Program-made: the position numbers and the translations under genes
Assembly: GCA_044227705.1 (NCBI GenBank)
Contig: JBGAWE010000246.1
Location: 1 to 6,442 of the forward strand
Direction: 5' to 3'
DNA from: JANOQP01 sp044227705
GTDB lineage: Bacteria > Bacteroidota > Bacteroidia > Chitinophagales > Saprospiraceae
Length of the DNA stretch: 6,442 nt
The notes under the pieces: model-generated
The model's input: the letters and a program-made list of their open reading frames with translations, nothing else
Told to the model about the DNA's origin: nothing
Databases searched by the model: none
Shown: positions 1 through 6,372 of the stretch, piece by piece
Numbering within the stretch: the first letter of the stretch is position 1
How the letters are laid out: each line of letters starts with the position of its first letter

Positions 1-48
1 GGGGCGGCGACGACACAGTACATGCTGGGGATGGCGGGGAAGGGCTGA
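1..48 (+). CDS. Possible C-terminal end of a plus-strand gene (partial)
   Basis: The first reading frame is open from the window edge to a TGA at 46-48 and would encode a 15-residue tail ending QYMLGMAGKG. Nearly every third codon position is G or C, which matches the codon habit of the neighbouring genes. If real, this gene converges on the regulator at 132-1598, and the palindrome at 59-103 sits between the two stops, where a two-way terminator is expected. No family can be recognised from so short a piece. The alternatives are another plus frame ending at 57-59, or the start of a minus-strand gene at the ATG complementary to 21-23; because the third positions of those minus-strand codons coincide with those of the plus frame, codon bias alone does not settle it. 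Confidence 0.35.
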   Translation, partial: GAATTQYMLGMAGKG

Positions 49-58
49 ACAGGTTTTA

Positions 59-103
59 GGCAACGTTGTCCCCAGCCCCTTAGGGGCTGGGGACAACGTT
101 GCC
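59..103. repeat. Perfect 22-bp inverted repeat, terminator-like
   Basis: Bases 59-80 are the exact reverse complement of 82-103, with a single T at 81 in the centre. The arms are GC-rich towards the centre (CCCCAGCCCC / GGGGCTGGGG), and each contains the 8-bp palindrome CAACGTTG, at 61-68 and 94-101. The transcript would fold into a very stable hairpin on either strand. It starts 28 bases beyond the stop of the minus-strand regulator and 10 bases after a possible plus-strand stop, so a two-way terminator role is plausible. Neither side carries a clear run of T, so it is not a textbook intrinsic terminator; a dispersed palindromic repeat is the main alternative. Confidence 0.8.
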
Positions 104-131
104 ACGGCATTCATTTAGCCGCTTCGGGCAA

Positions 132-1598
132 TCAAGAATTGAGCAACCCCTGCAGCACCGCCTCCGTCTCCTCGCGCTCCTTTTTTCTTTCCAAAAAGAC
201 GGGCGGCCTCGCCCTTTCCGCGCACCCCTCGACCGCGCACCGCTCGCAAGTGACGCCCACCTCGATGCTGCGGATGGCCGGGTCGGTCGAAAAGCGGATG
301 GTCCGGCGCAGGTTTTCATCCATTTCCATGGCGAAGAGGGCGGCCACGTAGCGCCCCGGCGTGCCCGTCTGCCACGCGACAGAGAGGCAGCCGTACTCTT
401 CGCCCGTGTCGTGGAAGGTGATGCGGCTCGCGTCGGCGAGGAGGAGGCTGCCCGTTTCGGCCAGGCTTTTGGAAAGGGAAATCGGCGGCCAGCGGCGGCA
501 ATAGTGCTCGCGCGAGGCGTTGGCGTGGGGCAGGTGGTGGCGGTTGAAGTGCAGCTCGTTGGTTATCTCGAAAAGCCCGCTCGCCGCGTCGTGGACGATG
601 CGCAGGTAGAACAGCCGCGTCAGCCCGAACGAGTGCGCCATCAGGTTGAACCGCTGGAAGATGACCTCCGGCCCAACCCCGTAGCGGAGGCCGATGCCGA
701 AGAGGAAGTGGCCGCCGTCCCATTTTTCCTCTGTAAAATAGTCGCGAAGCAGCTCGACGAAGGCCTCCTTGTTGACCAAAAGGGCGGTGGCAAAGTAGTC
801 GGCCTTGAAGTCGTTGAGCACCTCGTCGAAGCTGCGAGGCTCGAAGTTTTTGTGCGAACGCGGCCTTTCTTTCAACCCTAACTCGTTGAAAGCCAGCTCT
901 TTGGCGAGTGCGAAGACCAATTGGCTGTGGCGCAGGCCGGGCGCTAGGAGGAGCTGTTTTTTCTCTGGAAGAAAGACCGCCCGCAGCCTCGCCAGCTCGG
1001 GATGCCCGGCCAGCCCCTCCGGCTCGACGCGGATGCCGTGCTCGGTTTCGAGGAGCGACCCGAGGCGGCTGGTTTCTGTAAATCCAGATTTCAGTAAATC
1101 ATGTTTTGCGGTAAATCGGGCGGCCGCCTGCTCTATGTCGTCGAAATAGTTGAGGTGCATCTCCTGCCACGCACGGAGGGCGGAGTTGTAGAAATGCTCC
1201 TCGTGGATGCTGTGCTTGCGGGCGATTTCGAGCAGCGCGCCGACGAAGGCGCTGACCTTGCTCGGCGCCGCCGCGATGATTTCGACGACCTTGGAAAGCT
1301 CGATGCCGAACAGGTCGAACGGCAGGTCGTTGAGGAACTGCGAGTTCAAAAGCCCGCCGACCGGGGCGAGGTTTTTCGTCAACTCGGGCGAGGTGAGGAA
1401 GGCCGTCGTCGTCCCGAGGGCGCGGGCGATGCGCTCGATTTTGTCGGGCTGCGGGTATTTTTTCCCCTTTTCAATCTCGTTGAGATAGCTGATGCTCATG
1501 CCCGTCGCGGCGGCGAAATCGACGAACAGCAGGCCCCGCTCCTCGCGGAGCTGCCCCATTTTCAACCCAAAAATGATGCGCTGTTGAAGGTTCGCCAT
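132..1598 (-). CDS. XRE-family regulator of ScfR/RamB type with degenerate IrrE-like domain
   Basis: This 488-residue protein is probably a DNA-binding transcription regulator. Residues about 10-70 form a Cro/C1-type helix-turn-helix (MSISYLNEIEKGKKYPQPDKI). Residues about 180-340 resemble the ImmA/IrrE (DUF955) fold, but the expected HExxH zinc motif reads KELAF at 233-237, so protease activity is unlikely. The C-terminal third matches the ScfR/RamB domain (DUF2083): a C-x-x-W-like element (CRRW at 367-370) and a cysteine cluster at C451, C454 and C459, followed by RARPP. Known family members sense short-chain acyl-CoA or related metabolites and control carboxylate metabolism genes; that ligand is inference here, since no such target gene is nearby. 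The start is the ATG at 1598, giving an N-terminus that leads straight into the helix-turn-helix. It follows the GGGP synthase gene by 38 bases with a strong hairpin between them. Confidence 0.88.
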   Translation of the reverse strand: MANLQQRIIFGLKMGQLREERGLLFVDFAAATGMSISYLNEIEKGKKYPQPDKIERIARALGTTTAFLTSPELTKNLAPVGGLLNSQFLNDLPFDLFGIELSKVVEIIAAAPSKVSAFVGALLEIARKHSIHEEHFYNSALRAWQEMHLNYFDDIEQAAARFTAKHDLLKSGFTETSRLGSLLETEHGIRVEPEGLAGHPELARLRAVFLPEKKQLLLAPGLRHSQLVFALAKELAFNELGLKERPRSHKNFEPRSFDEVLNDFKADYFATALLVNKEAFVELLRDYFTEEKWDGGHFLFGIGLRYGVGPEVIFQRFNLMAHSFGLTRLFYLRIVHDAASGLFEITNELHFNRHHLPHANASREHYCRRWPPISLSKSLAETGSLLLADASRITFHDTGEEYGCLSVAWQTGTPGRYVAALFAMEMDENLRRTIRFSTDPAIRSIEVGVTCERCAVEGCAERARPPVFLERKKEREETEAVLQGLLNS

Positions 1599-1608
1599 GG
1601 CGGCGAAT

Positions 1609-1659
1609 GTAGCACGGCGTCCATGCTGCGTCGGGTTTACGGCGCAAAAGCCGTGCTAC
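1609..1659. repeat. Two-tier hairpin spanning the pcrB stop and upstream of the regulator
   Basis: The outer stem pairs 1609-1618 (GTAGCACGGC) with 1650-1659 (GCCGTGCTAC), 10 perfect pairs. Inside it, 1627-1633 (TGCGTCG) pairs with 1640-1646 (CGGCGCA), including one G-T wobble, leaving a six-base loop. The right arm lies inside the end of the GGGP synthase gene and the left arm ends 10 bases before the regulator start codon. In a shared minus-strand transcript the structure would sit just upstream of the regulator's translation start, so it might slow read-through or cover the ribosome site. Part of it (1612-1630) resembles the hairpin at 2400-2418, pointing to a small repeat family. Confidence 0.6.
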
Positions 1660-2395
1660 GCGCAGCCGCCATCTCGCGGATGAGCGAGGGGTCTTTTTCA
1701 ATAGCGTTCCCCACAACGACGAGGTCGGCCCCGGCCCGGAAGTTCTCCGCAACCTTCTCCGCCGTGCGGATGCCGCCGCCGACGATGAGCGGTACCGAAA
1801 TCGCCGCGCCGACCGCCTCGATCATGCTCGTCGGGACCGGCCGCGCCGCGCCGCTGCCCGCTTCGAGGTACATCAGTTTCAGGCCGAGCATCTCCCCGGC
1901 GATCGCGGTGCAGACGGCGATGTCGTCTTTTTCGGAGGGGATGGGGAGCGTGTTTGACATGTACTGGACGGTCGTCGCGACACCGCCATCGACGAGGATG
2001 TAGCCCGTCGGCATGATTTCGAGCGGCGAAATCCTCAAATACGGCGCGGAGATGACGTGCTGCCCGATCAACAGGTCGGCGTTGCGGCCGGAGATGAGGC
2101 TCAAAAAGAGCAGCCCGTCGGCCCGGTAGCTCAACTGGAAGGAGTTGCCCGGAAAGAGGATTTGCGGGATGCGCGGGGCCGCCTCGTGCAGCCGCGCGAG
2201 CACCGCGTCGAGCTGGTTGTTGACGACGAGGCTGCCGCCGATGAAAAAGTAGTCGACCCCGCTCTCGGCGGCCAGCGCGATGGCCTCCTCGACGCGCCGC
2301 AGCCGCATCTTGTCGGGGTCGAGGAGGATGGCGAGGCGCTTTTCGCCGCGTGATTTGGCCGCGCACAGGTCGGCGTAGATTCCTTTGTCGGTCAT
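1637..2395 (-). CDS. pcrB: Geranylgeranylglyceryl/heptaprenylglyceryl phosphate synthase (PcrB/GGGPS family)
   Basis: This 252-residue TIM-barrel prenyltransferase should join a polyprenyl diphosphate to sn-glycerol-1-phosphate, forming an ether lipid precursor at the cytoplasmic side of the membrane. Visible family motifs in order are LLDPDK at 24-29, IGGS at 52-55, FPGN at 81-84, SGRN at 102-105, YLEAGSGA at 176-183 (tyrosine and glutamate of the glycerol-phosphate site), GGGIR at 206-210 and VVGNAIE at 227-233 (phosphate binding). The length is normal for the family. Bacteroidota homologues resemble the longer archaeal-like group and are reported as geranylgeranyl-glyceryl phosphate synthases; prenyl length here cannot be read from sequence alone. 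The last seven residues (RSTAFAP) are encoded by a hairpin repeat and may not be ancestral. The start ATG at 2395 has no Shine-Dalgarno sequence and lies 27 bases after the upstream stop. Confidence 0.95.
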   Translation of the reverse strand: MTDKGIYADLCAAKSRGEKRLAILLDPDKMRLRRVEEAIALAAESGVDYFFIGGSLVVNNQLDAVLARLHEAAPRIPQILFPGNSFQLSYRADGLLFLSLISGRNADLLIGQHVISAPYLRISPLEIMPTGYILVDGGVATTVQYMSNTLPIPSEKDDIAVCTAIAGEMLGLKLMYLEAGSGAARPVPTSMIEAVGAAISVPLIVGGGIRTAEKVAENFRAGADLVVVGNAIEKDPSLIREMAAARSTAFAP

Positions 2396-2399
2396 GGTG

Positions 2400-2418
2400 G
2401 CACAGCGTTCATGCTGTG
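2400..2418. repeat. Short hairpin repeat in front of pcrB
   Basis: CACAGC at 2401-2406 pairs with GCTGTG at 2413-2418 around a six-base loop. The 19-base unit matches 1612-1630 at 16 positions (GCACrGCGTyCATGCTGyG). A weaker relative, CACGGCATTCAT, is at 103-114 beside the large palindrome. The hairpin fills most of the 27-base gap between the TonB-C gene stop and the pcrB start, ending five bases before the pcrB ATG. A role in translation coupling or message stability is possible but not shown. Confidence 0.5.
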
Positions 2419-2422
2419 AAAA

Positions 2423-3190
2423 TTAGGGGGTGACGAGAAAGGTTTTCTCCACGACACGCAGTTTGCCGCCGTCTGCGACGGTCGCCGTGATGGTGAACGT
2501 GCCGCCCGCCGAGGCTTTCTTGACCACCTTTTTCATCCGCTTGTCGAGCGGCGAGGAGACGGTCGAGGTGGCCCGCGCCGTCTTCTTCCTTTTTTCAAAT
2601 ACGAAAGCCAACTCGTTGATTTTCAGCGCGTTGCCGTCGGGGTCCCTCACGAAGATGGGGCTGTCGGCGGCTGCCTTCAAGTCGGCGGCGGAGACTTTTT
2701 CGCCGAGGATTTTTCCCCAGTTGATGCTGAAATCGCGCTTGTCGGAGGGCGCGTCCTTTTTGAAGGAGAACTTGATGGGCAGGTTCATCCTGACGCGGAC
2801 GGCCTCGCCCTTTTGCCGCCCCGGCTCCCAGCGCGGCATCGCGGCGACCACATCAAGGGCGGCATGGCCGCAGCTTTCACCCAAATCTTTGAGGACTTTC
2901 GGGGAGGAAATCGCCCCGTCCGCCTCGACGACGAAGCTGACGAGCACCGTTCCCTCGACTCCCTTTTCGATGGCCGACGGCGGGTAGACGAGCTTCGCCG
3001 AGATGAACTCGACGAGCTTTTGGTCGGAGCAGGCGCGCTTTTTCACCGGCTCGCCGTCGAACTCGGCGCAGCCCGCAAAGAGCGGCCACTGCTCGACACG
3101 GAGCCAGACGCCGTTTGCGCTGTCGCGCTGGGCGAGGGCGTGGTTTTGCCAAAAAAGGGCGAAAAAGAGGGCGAATGGGAGGAATTTCAT
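2423..3190 (-). CDS. Secreted TonB C-terminal-domain protein with GldM-C-like tail
   Basis: This 255-residue protein starts with a Sec signal peptide (MKFLPFALFFALFW, probable cleavage after ALA at 18-20) and has no later membrane segment, so it should be periplasmic. Residues about 52-143 are a TonB C-terminal domain of Bacteroidota type: YPPSAIEKGVEGTVLVSFVV at 69-88, then MPRWEPGRQKGEAVRV at 118-133 and LPIKFSF. The stretch before it (PLFAGC, then C54) also matches the usual lead-in of these proteins. Residues about 156-253 look like the C-terminal beta-sandwich of the gliding protein GldM (KVSAADLKAA, INELAFVFE, TFTITATV, EKTFLV); this second call is less certain. Without an N-terminal anchor it cannot be a classical energy transducer. 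A binding role at the outer membrane or in type IX secretion is inference. The 45-base leader holds CATCTTTG, complementary to 3213-3220, a weak match to the Bacteroidota -7 element. Confidence 0.85.
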   Translation of the reverse strand: MKFLPFALFFALFWQNHALAQRDSANGVWLRVEQWPLFAGCAEFDGEPVKKRACSDQKLVEFISAKLVYPPSAIEKGVEGTVLVSFVVEADGAISSPKVLKDLGESCGHAALDVVAAMPRWEPGRQKGEAVRVRMNLPIKFSFKKDAPSDKRDFSINWGKILGEKVSAADLKAAADSPIFVRDPDGNALKINELAFVFEKRKKTARATSTVSSPLDKRMKKVVKKASAGGTFTITATVADGGKLRVVEKTFLVTP

Positions 3191-3235
3191 GAAGAGAGAG
3201 TGTTGAATGGGGCAAAGATGACCGAGCCGGGCGGT

Positions 3236-4660
3236 TCAATTGTCGGCCCGCGCGAGCTGCACCAGCCTGTCGCGCAGGTCTTCGAGCTTGGAAGTGTGGG
3301 GCCTTTCAGCGAAGAGGCCGTTCTTCCCGATGATGAAATACTGCGGGATGGCTTTTACGCCGTAGCGGTTGGCGATGTTGCCGTCGGCGGTCTCGGAGCG
3401 GAGGTGCGTGCCGCGGATGCCGCGCTCGGCGACCGTCTTTTGCCAGACGAAGTTGTCCGAGTCGAGCGAGACGTGGACGATGGCGATGTTGTTCGCCTCG
3501 AAATCGGGCATGAGCGCGGCCATCTCGTCCATTTTCTGGAGGCAGGGGCGGCACCAGCTTGCCCAAAAGTCGAGCAGGACGACGCGGCCGCGCAGCTTGT
3601 CGAGGCTCACATCGAGGCCGTCGCGGTCTTTCGAGTCGATGGACGGAGCGACGGTTCCAGGTGCGTAGCGCGACTCCCTCTCGAAAGCGTCGGTGATTTT
3701 CTGGTCGAACTGGCAGAGGTCGTTGTTCCTCAAAAAGTCGGTGTAGTCGGGCAGAATCTCCGTGATGTAGTTCGACGCGATGGCGTTTTGCACGATCTCC
3801 GAGCGGAAAAAGGCGAGCGCCTTGCCATTGAGCCGGTCTGGCGCCGACTTGTACTGGCTGACGAATCGGTTCACCTCCGGCGAGTCCTGCAAGGTCAGCG
3901 CGTTCATCAAGGCCATCAGATATTGCCGGTAGCTGTGGCTCCCGACGCTCTCCGACGACGACGGCACCTCCCATTGGAACTCGAAAAAAGCAGGATCGAC
4001 GTGGTTCCAGTTCTTGTAGATCGTCCCGTAAAAAAGGAGGTTGTACGACCAGGTGTAGAGAATCTCCGAGCCGAGGAACTCGCGGAAGCCGGGCGTCACC
4101 TCGCGGTGCTGGCGGCCATACTCGTCGAGGAGGGTGAGCGCGTTGAGCTTCTGCTTGTCGGCCCACTCCTTGAACGCCGCCGGTTCGAGCCGTTGCATCC
4201 GCGTGTCCATCTCGGGCGTGACCGACATCCACATCTGCCCGGCCTTGTACCGGAGGAGCTTGAACTCGTCGAACTCGGTCGGGTTTTCAGAGAGATACTG
4301 CCGCCAGAGCCGGTTGTTGTGGCCGCCGCGCCCGCCGAAATCGACGACGAGCGGAAACTGCAGCGCGTCCGTCTCGATGAAAACCGTGTCGGTCGGCTCG
4401 ACGAAGAAGACGAGCTTGTCGTCGTCGTAGGTGAGCGTAACCAATTGAGGCTCAGGTACTTGGACGTGGAAAGCGAACGCCCCGCCCTCGTCGAGCGTCG
4501 CTTCGAGGGTGGTCATCCGGCCGTCGATGTAGCGGTGGTTGACCTGAAGGGTGAGGCGGCGGCCGAAGAGCGCCCCGCGCATCGTCCCGGCGACGAGCGC
4601 GTCGGCCGAGGCTTTTTCAGAGAGCAGGAAAAGGATGGCGAAAAGAAGCGGCCTGTGCAT
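3236..4660 (-). CDS. Exported TlpA-like thioredoxin-fold oxidoreductase with long N-terminal region
   Basis: This 474-residue protein has a signal peptide (MHRPLLFAILFLLSEKASA, cleavage likely after ASA at 17-19). Residues about 335-470 form an AhpC/TlpA thioredoxin domain: GTVAPSIDSKDRDG, then VVLLDFWASWCRPC with the redox pair C370 and C373, and the cis-proline loop AIPQYF with P439. Such domains reduce or exchange disulfides in the periplasm. Residues about 20-110 are beta-rich and resemble the DUF4369-like start found on many Bacteroidota TlpA proteins; 110-330 is a helical spacer of unknown role. The substrate is unknown. The stop lies 45 bases before the TonB-C gene, suggesting co-expression. 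The 87-base leader contains a run of seven T on the coding strand (4703-4709) but no clear hairpin or promoter. Confidence 0.92.
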   Translation of the reverse strand: MHRPLLFAILFLLSEKASADALVAGTMRGALFGRRLTLQVNHRYIDGRMTTLEATLDEGGAFAFHVQVPEPQLVTLTYDDDKLVFFVEPTDTVFIETDALQFPLVVDFGGRGGHNNRLWRQYLSENPTEFDEFKLLRYKAGQMWMSVTPEMDTRMQRLEPAAFKEWADKQKLNALTLLDEYGRQHREVTPGFREFLGSEILYTWSYNLLFYGTIYKNWNHVDPAFFEFQWEVPSSSESVGSHSYRQYLMALMNALTLQDSPEVNRFVSQYKSAPDRLNGKALAFFRSEIVQNAIASNYITEILPDYTDFLRNNDLCQFDQKITDAFERESRYAPGTVAPSIDSKDRDGLDVSLDKLRGRVVLLDFWASWCRPCLQKMDEMAALMPDFEANNIAIVHVSLDSDNFVWQKTVAERGIRGTHLRSETADGNIANRYGVKAIPQYFIIGKNGLFAERPHTSKLEDLRDRLVQLARADN

Positions 4661-4747
4661 GTCTCGGCGGATGATTGGGATTCGGTTCGGGCCGCAAAAA
4701 TCAAAAAAACAGGGCGGACTTGGCGGGCGGTTTTTACCTCGATGAAA

Positions 4748-5590
4748 CTACCGCTTCTCGAAAAGCAGGCAGAGCCACGTCAGCTTGCCCGACTCGGTCG
4801 CCCGTTCTTTTTCGTTGATGGCGGTCAATTGAAAACCCATGCGCCACGCCACGTCGACGACGACCGATTCGTCCTCTTTCAAAAAACCGGACGCCACGAG
4901 CCAGCCGCCGGTGTTGACCATCTGGCTCAACTCAAAAAGCGAGTCGAGTATGACGTTGCGGTTGATGTTGGCCAAAACGATGTCGAAATCGTCGTCGTCG
5001 ACGGCCTCGAGTGTGCCGCGCACGGCGCGGATGTTGGGCGCGGCGTTGCGCTCGGCGTTCTCCTGCGTGTTCAAAAAGCTCTCCTCCTCGATGTCGACGG
5101 CGAGGATGTCGGCTGCGCCCATCTTCGAGGCGAGGATGGCTAGGATGCCCGAGCCGCAGCCGTAGTCGAGGACTTTTTTCCCCTCGAAATCGATGGAGCG
5201 CATCTGGTCGAGGCACATCCAGGTGGTCTCGTGGTGGCCCGTTCCGAAGGCCATCTTCGGGTTGATGACGATTTCGTGGCGCACGTTTTTGAACGGCTCG
5301 TGGAAGTCCGCCCGGACGCCGACCCAGTCGCCGACGAGCACCGGCTCGAAGTTCGACTCCCAGATTTCGTTCCAGTTCTGGGAGGGGTGGAAGGTCTTTT
5401 TCCACGAAAACTTGCGCTCTCCTTGCAGCTCAACCAATTGATTTTCAAGCTCTTGCAGGTCGGCCGACTCGGGCGCGTAGCCGTCCAGCCCCTCGTCCGT
5501 GTCCATGAACATGTCGAAAGGCAGGTCGCCGAGGAGGGCCATCAAAATCTCCGGCTCGGCGGTCTCGAATTGGTATTGCCAGTAGTTCAT
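4748..5590 (-). CDS. prmA: Ribosomal protein L11 methyltransferase
   Basis: This 280-residue cytoplasmic enzyme transfers methyl groups from S-adenosylmethionine to ribosomal protein L11. The N-terminal 60 or so residues form the small substrate-recognition domain. The methyltransferase domain follows, with the PrmA signature NPKMAFGTGHHETT at 110-123, motif I VLDYGCGSGILAI at 140-152, the SAM ribose-binding acidic residue in AVDIEEE at 164-170, and the LANIN motif at 206-210. The length is slightly below the 293 residues of the E. coli enzyme. The start ATG at 5590 gives MNYWQYQFE, a typical start for Bacteroidota members. It lies 24 bases after the dut stop, so the two genes are probably co-transcribed. 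The name rests on several intact motifs. Confidence 0.97.
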   Translation of the reverse strand: MNYWQYQFETAEPEILMALLGDLPFDMFMDTDEGLDGYAPESADLQELENQLVELQGERKFSWKKTFHPSQNWNEIWESNFEPVLVGDWVGVRADFHEPFKNVRHEIVINPKMAFGTGHHETTWMCLDQMRSIDFEGKKVLDYGCGSGILAILASKMGAADILAVDIEEESFLNTQENAERNAAPNIRAVRGTLEAVDDDDFDIVLANINRNVILDSLFELSQMVNTGGWLVASGFLKEDESVVVDVAWRMGFQLTAINEKERATESGKLTWLCLLFEKR

Positions 5591-5614
5591 CTCGAAAAGA
5601 ATCGGGGCAAAGGT

Positions 5615-6046
5615 TCAACTTCCGGTGCTTCCAAAACCGCCCGCGCCGCGCTCGGTTGCGGAAAGTTCAACGGCTTCCTGCCAGCGGATTTGCTCGTACC
5701 GGGCGACGACCATCTGGCAGACGCGCTCGCCCGGCTCGATGCTCTGCCGCTCGCCGCTCAAGTTGATGACCGGCAGTTTTATCTCGCCCCGATAGTCGCT
5801 GTCGATGGTGCCGGGCGAGTTGACGAGGGTAAGGCCCTTCTTGATGGCCATGCCGCTGCGCGGCCGCATCTGCGCCTCGAAACCGGCGGGCAGCTCGATG
5901 AAAAGCCCCGTCGGGACGAGCCGCCGCTCGCCCGCCTCGAGCCAGACGGTCTCGGCGAGGTCGGCGCGGATGTCCATCCCTGCGCTGCCGAGGGTCTCGT
6001 AGGCGGGCAGTGGGTTGGCTGATTTGTTGATAATTTTGACGGTCAT
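5615..6046 (-). CDS. dut: dUTP diphosphatase (trimeric dUTPase)
   Basis: This 143-residue enzyme hydrolyses dUTP to dUMP and pyrophosphate, keeping uracil out of DNA and supplying dUMP for thymidylate. All five family motifs are present in order: SAGMDIRA at 21-28, RPRSG at 61-65, GTIDSDYRGE at 79-88 with the likely catalytic aspartate D82, GERVCQMV at 106-113, and ERGAGGFGSTG at 132-142 with the stacking phenylalanine F138. Size fits the homotrimeric class. I chose the ATG at 6046, which gives MTVKIINKS as in relatives; a TTG at 6064 would add six residues without family support. It is the first gene of the minus-strand run and diverges from the lipoprotein gene with only 38 bases between starts, so its promoter may overlap that gene. 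Confidence 0.97.
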   Translation of the reverse strand: MTVKIINKSANPLPAYETLGSAGMDIRADLAETVWLEAGERRLVPTGLFIELPAGFEAQMRPRSGMAIKKGLTLVNSPGTIDSDYRGEIKLPVINLSGERQSIEPGERVCQMVVARYEQIRWQEAVELSATERGAGGFGSTGS

Positions 6047-6084
6047 TCCAGTCGGGTTTCTCAAAATTCAAGAGCAAAGAAGCC

Positions 6085-6372
6085 ATGAAATACTCCTTCG
6101 CCATTCTTGCTTTTTTGATTTTTTCATGCAAATCTGAAAATATGCTTCGGTTCAAGCATCGGCGGAATTGGTCAGAGAAGGACTTGATTTTGACCAAGGA
6201 AAATGACCGGCTTCAACAGGAATTTGTGTTCGACATCTATGAGTCGAGTGACGAAGAGGAGTACCACACTCTCACGATTGATTTTAAAGACAAAAGCAAA
6301 ATAGACTTCTTGCGAAAGTTAAAAGAGGCGGATTTCAAGGTTGCAGATGGCGGCGAAGAGATTGAATCGTAA
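6085..6372 (+). CDS. Small putative lipoprotein, 3' end probably replaced by an insertion sequence
   Basis: The 95-residue frame begins with a lipoprotein signal (MKYSFAILAFLIFSC) with a lipobox-like LIFSC at 11-15, so the mature protein would be lipid-anchored at C15. The rest is charged and acidic (ESSDEEEYHTLTIDFKDKSK) and matches no family I recognise. Base composition differs sharply from the neighbours: by hand count 49 of 120 bases are G or C at 6121-6240, against 39 of 60 at 5641-5700. The frame overlaps a convergent transposase end by 54 bases. If the insertion sequence begins near 6304, about 72 residues are original and the final 23 or so are read from the element in antisense. The start and lipobox are convincing; the natural C-terminus is probably missing. 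Confidence 0.6.
   Translation: MKYSFAILAFLIFSCKSENMLRFKHRRNWSEKDLILTKENDRLQQEFVFDIYESSDEEEYHTLTIDFKDKSKIDFLRKLKEADFKVADGGEEIES

Noticed and set aside
99..2003. Plus-strand frames at 99-881 and 1101-2003
   Set aside because: They are antisense to the regulator and pcrB, and their low-complexity, charged translations resemble no family.
3213..3239. Bacteroidota-type promoter for the TonB-C gene (TTG, 16 bases, CATCTTTG on the minus strand)
   Set aside because: The -7 match lacks the first T and the spacing is shorter than usual, so I mention it with the gene but do not list it as a promoter.
4695..4735. Possible intrinsic terminator after prmA, with a run of seven T on the minus strand
   Set aside because: The GC-rich segment before the run contains direct repeats of GGCGG type, not complementary arms, so no stem can be drawn.
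2813..5143. A 776-residue open frame on the plus strand
   Set aside because: It runs antisense to the TonB-C, TlpA-like and prmA genes, which carry clear family motifs. GC-rich third positions on the minus strand remove stops from the opposite frame, and the translation shows no recognisable domain or signal.
5615..6064. Longer dUTPase start at a TTG (6064)
   Set aside because: The extra six residues MRNPTG have no counterpart in the family, and the ATG at 6046 gives the usual N-terminus.
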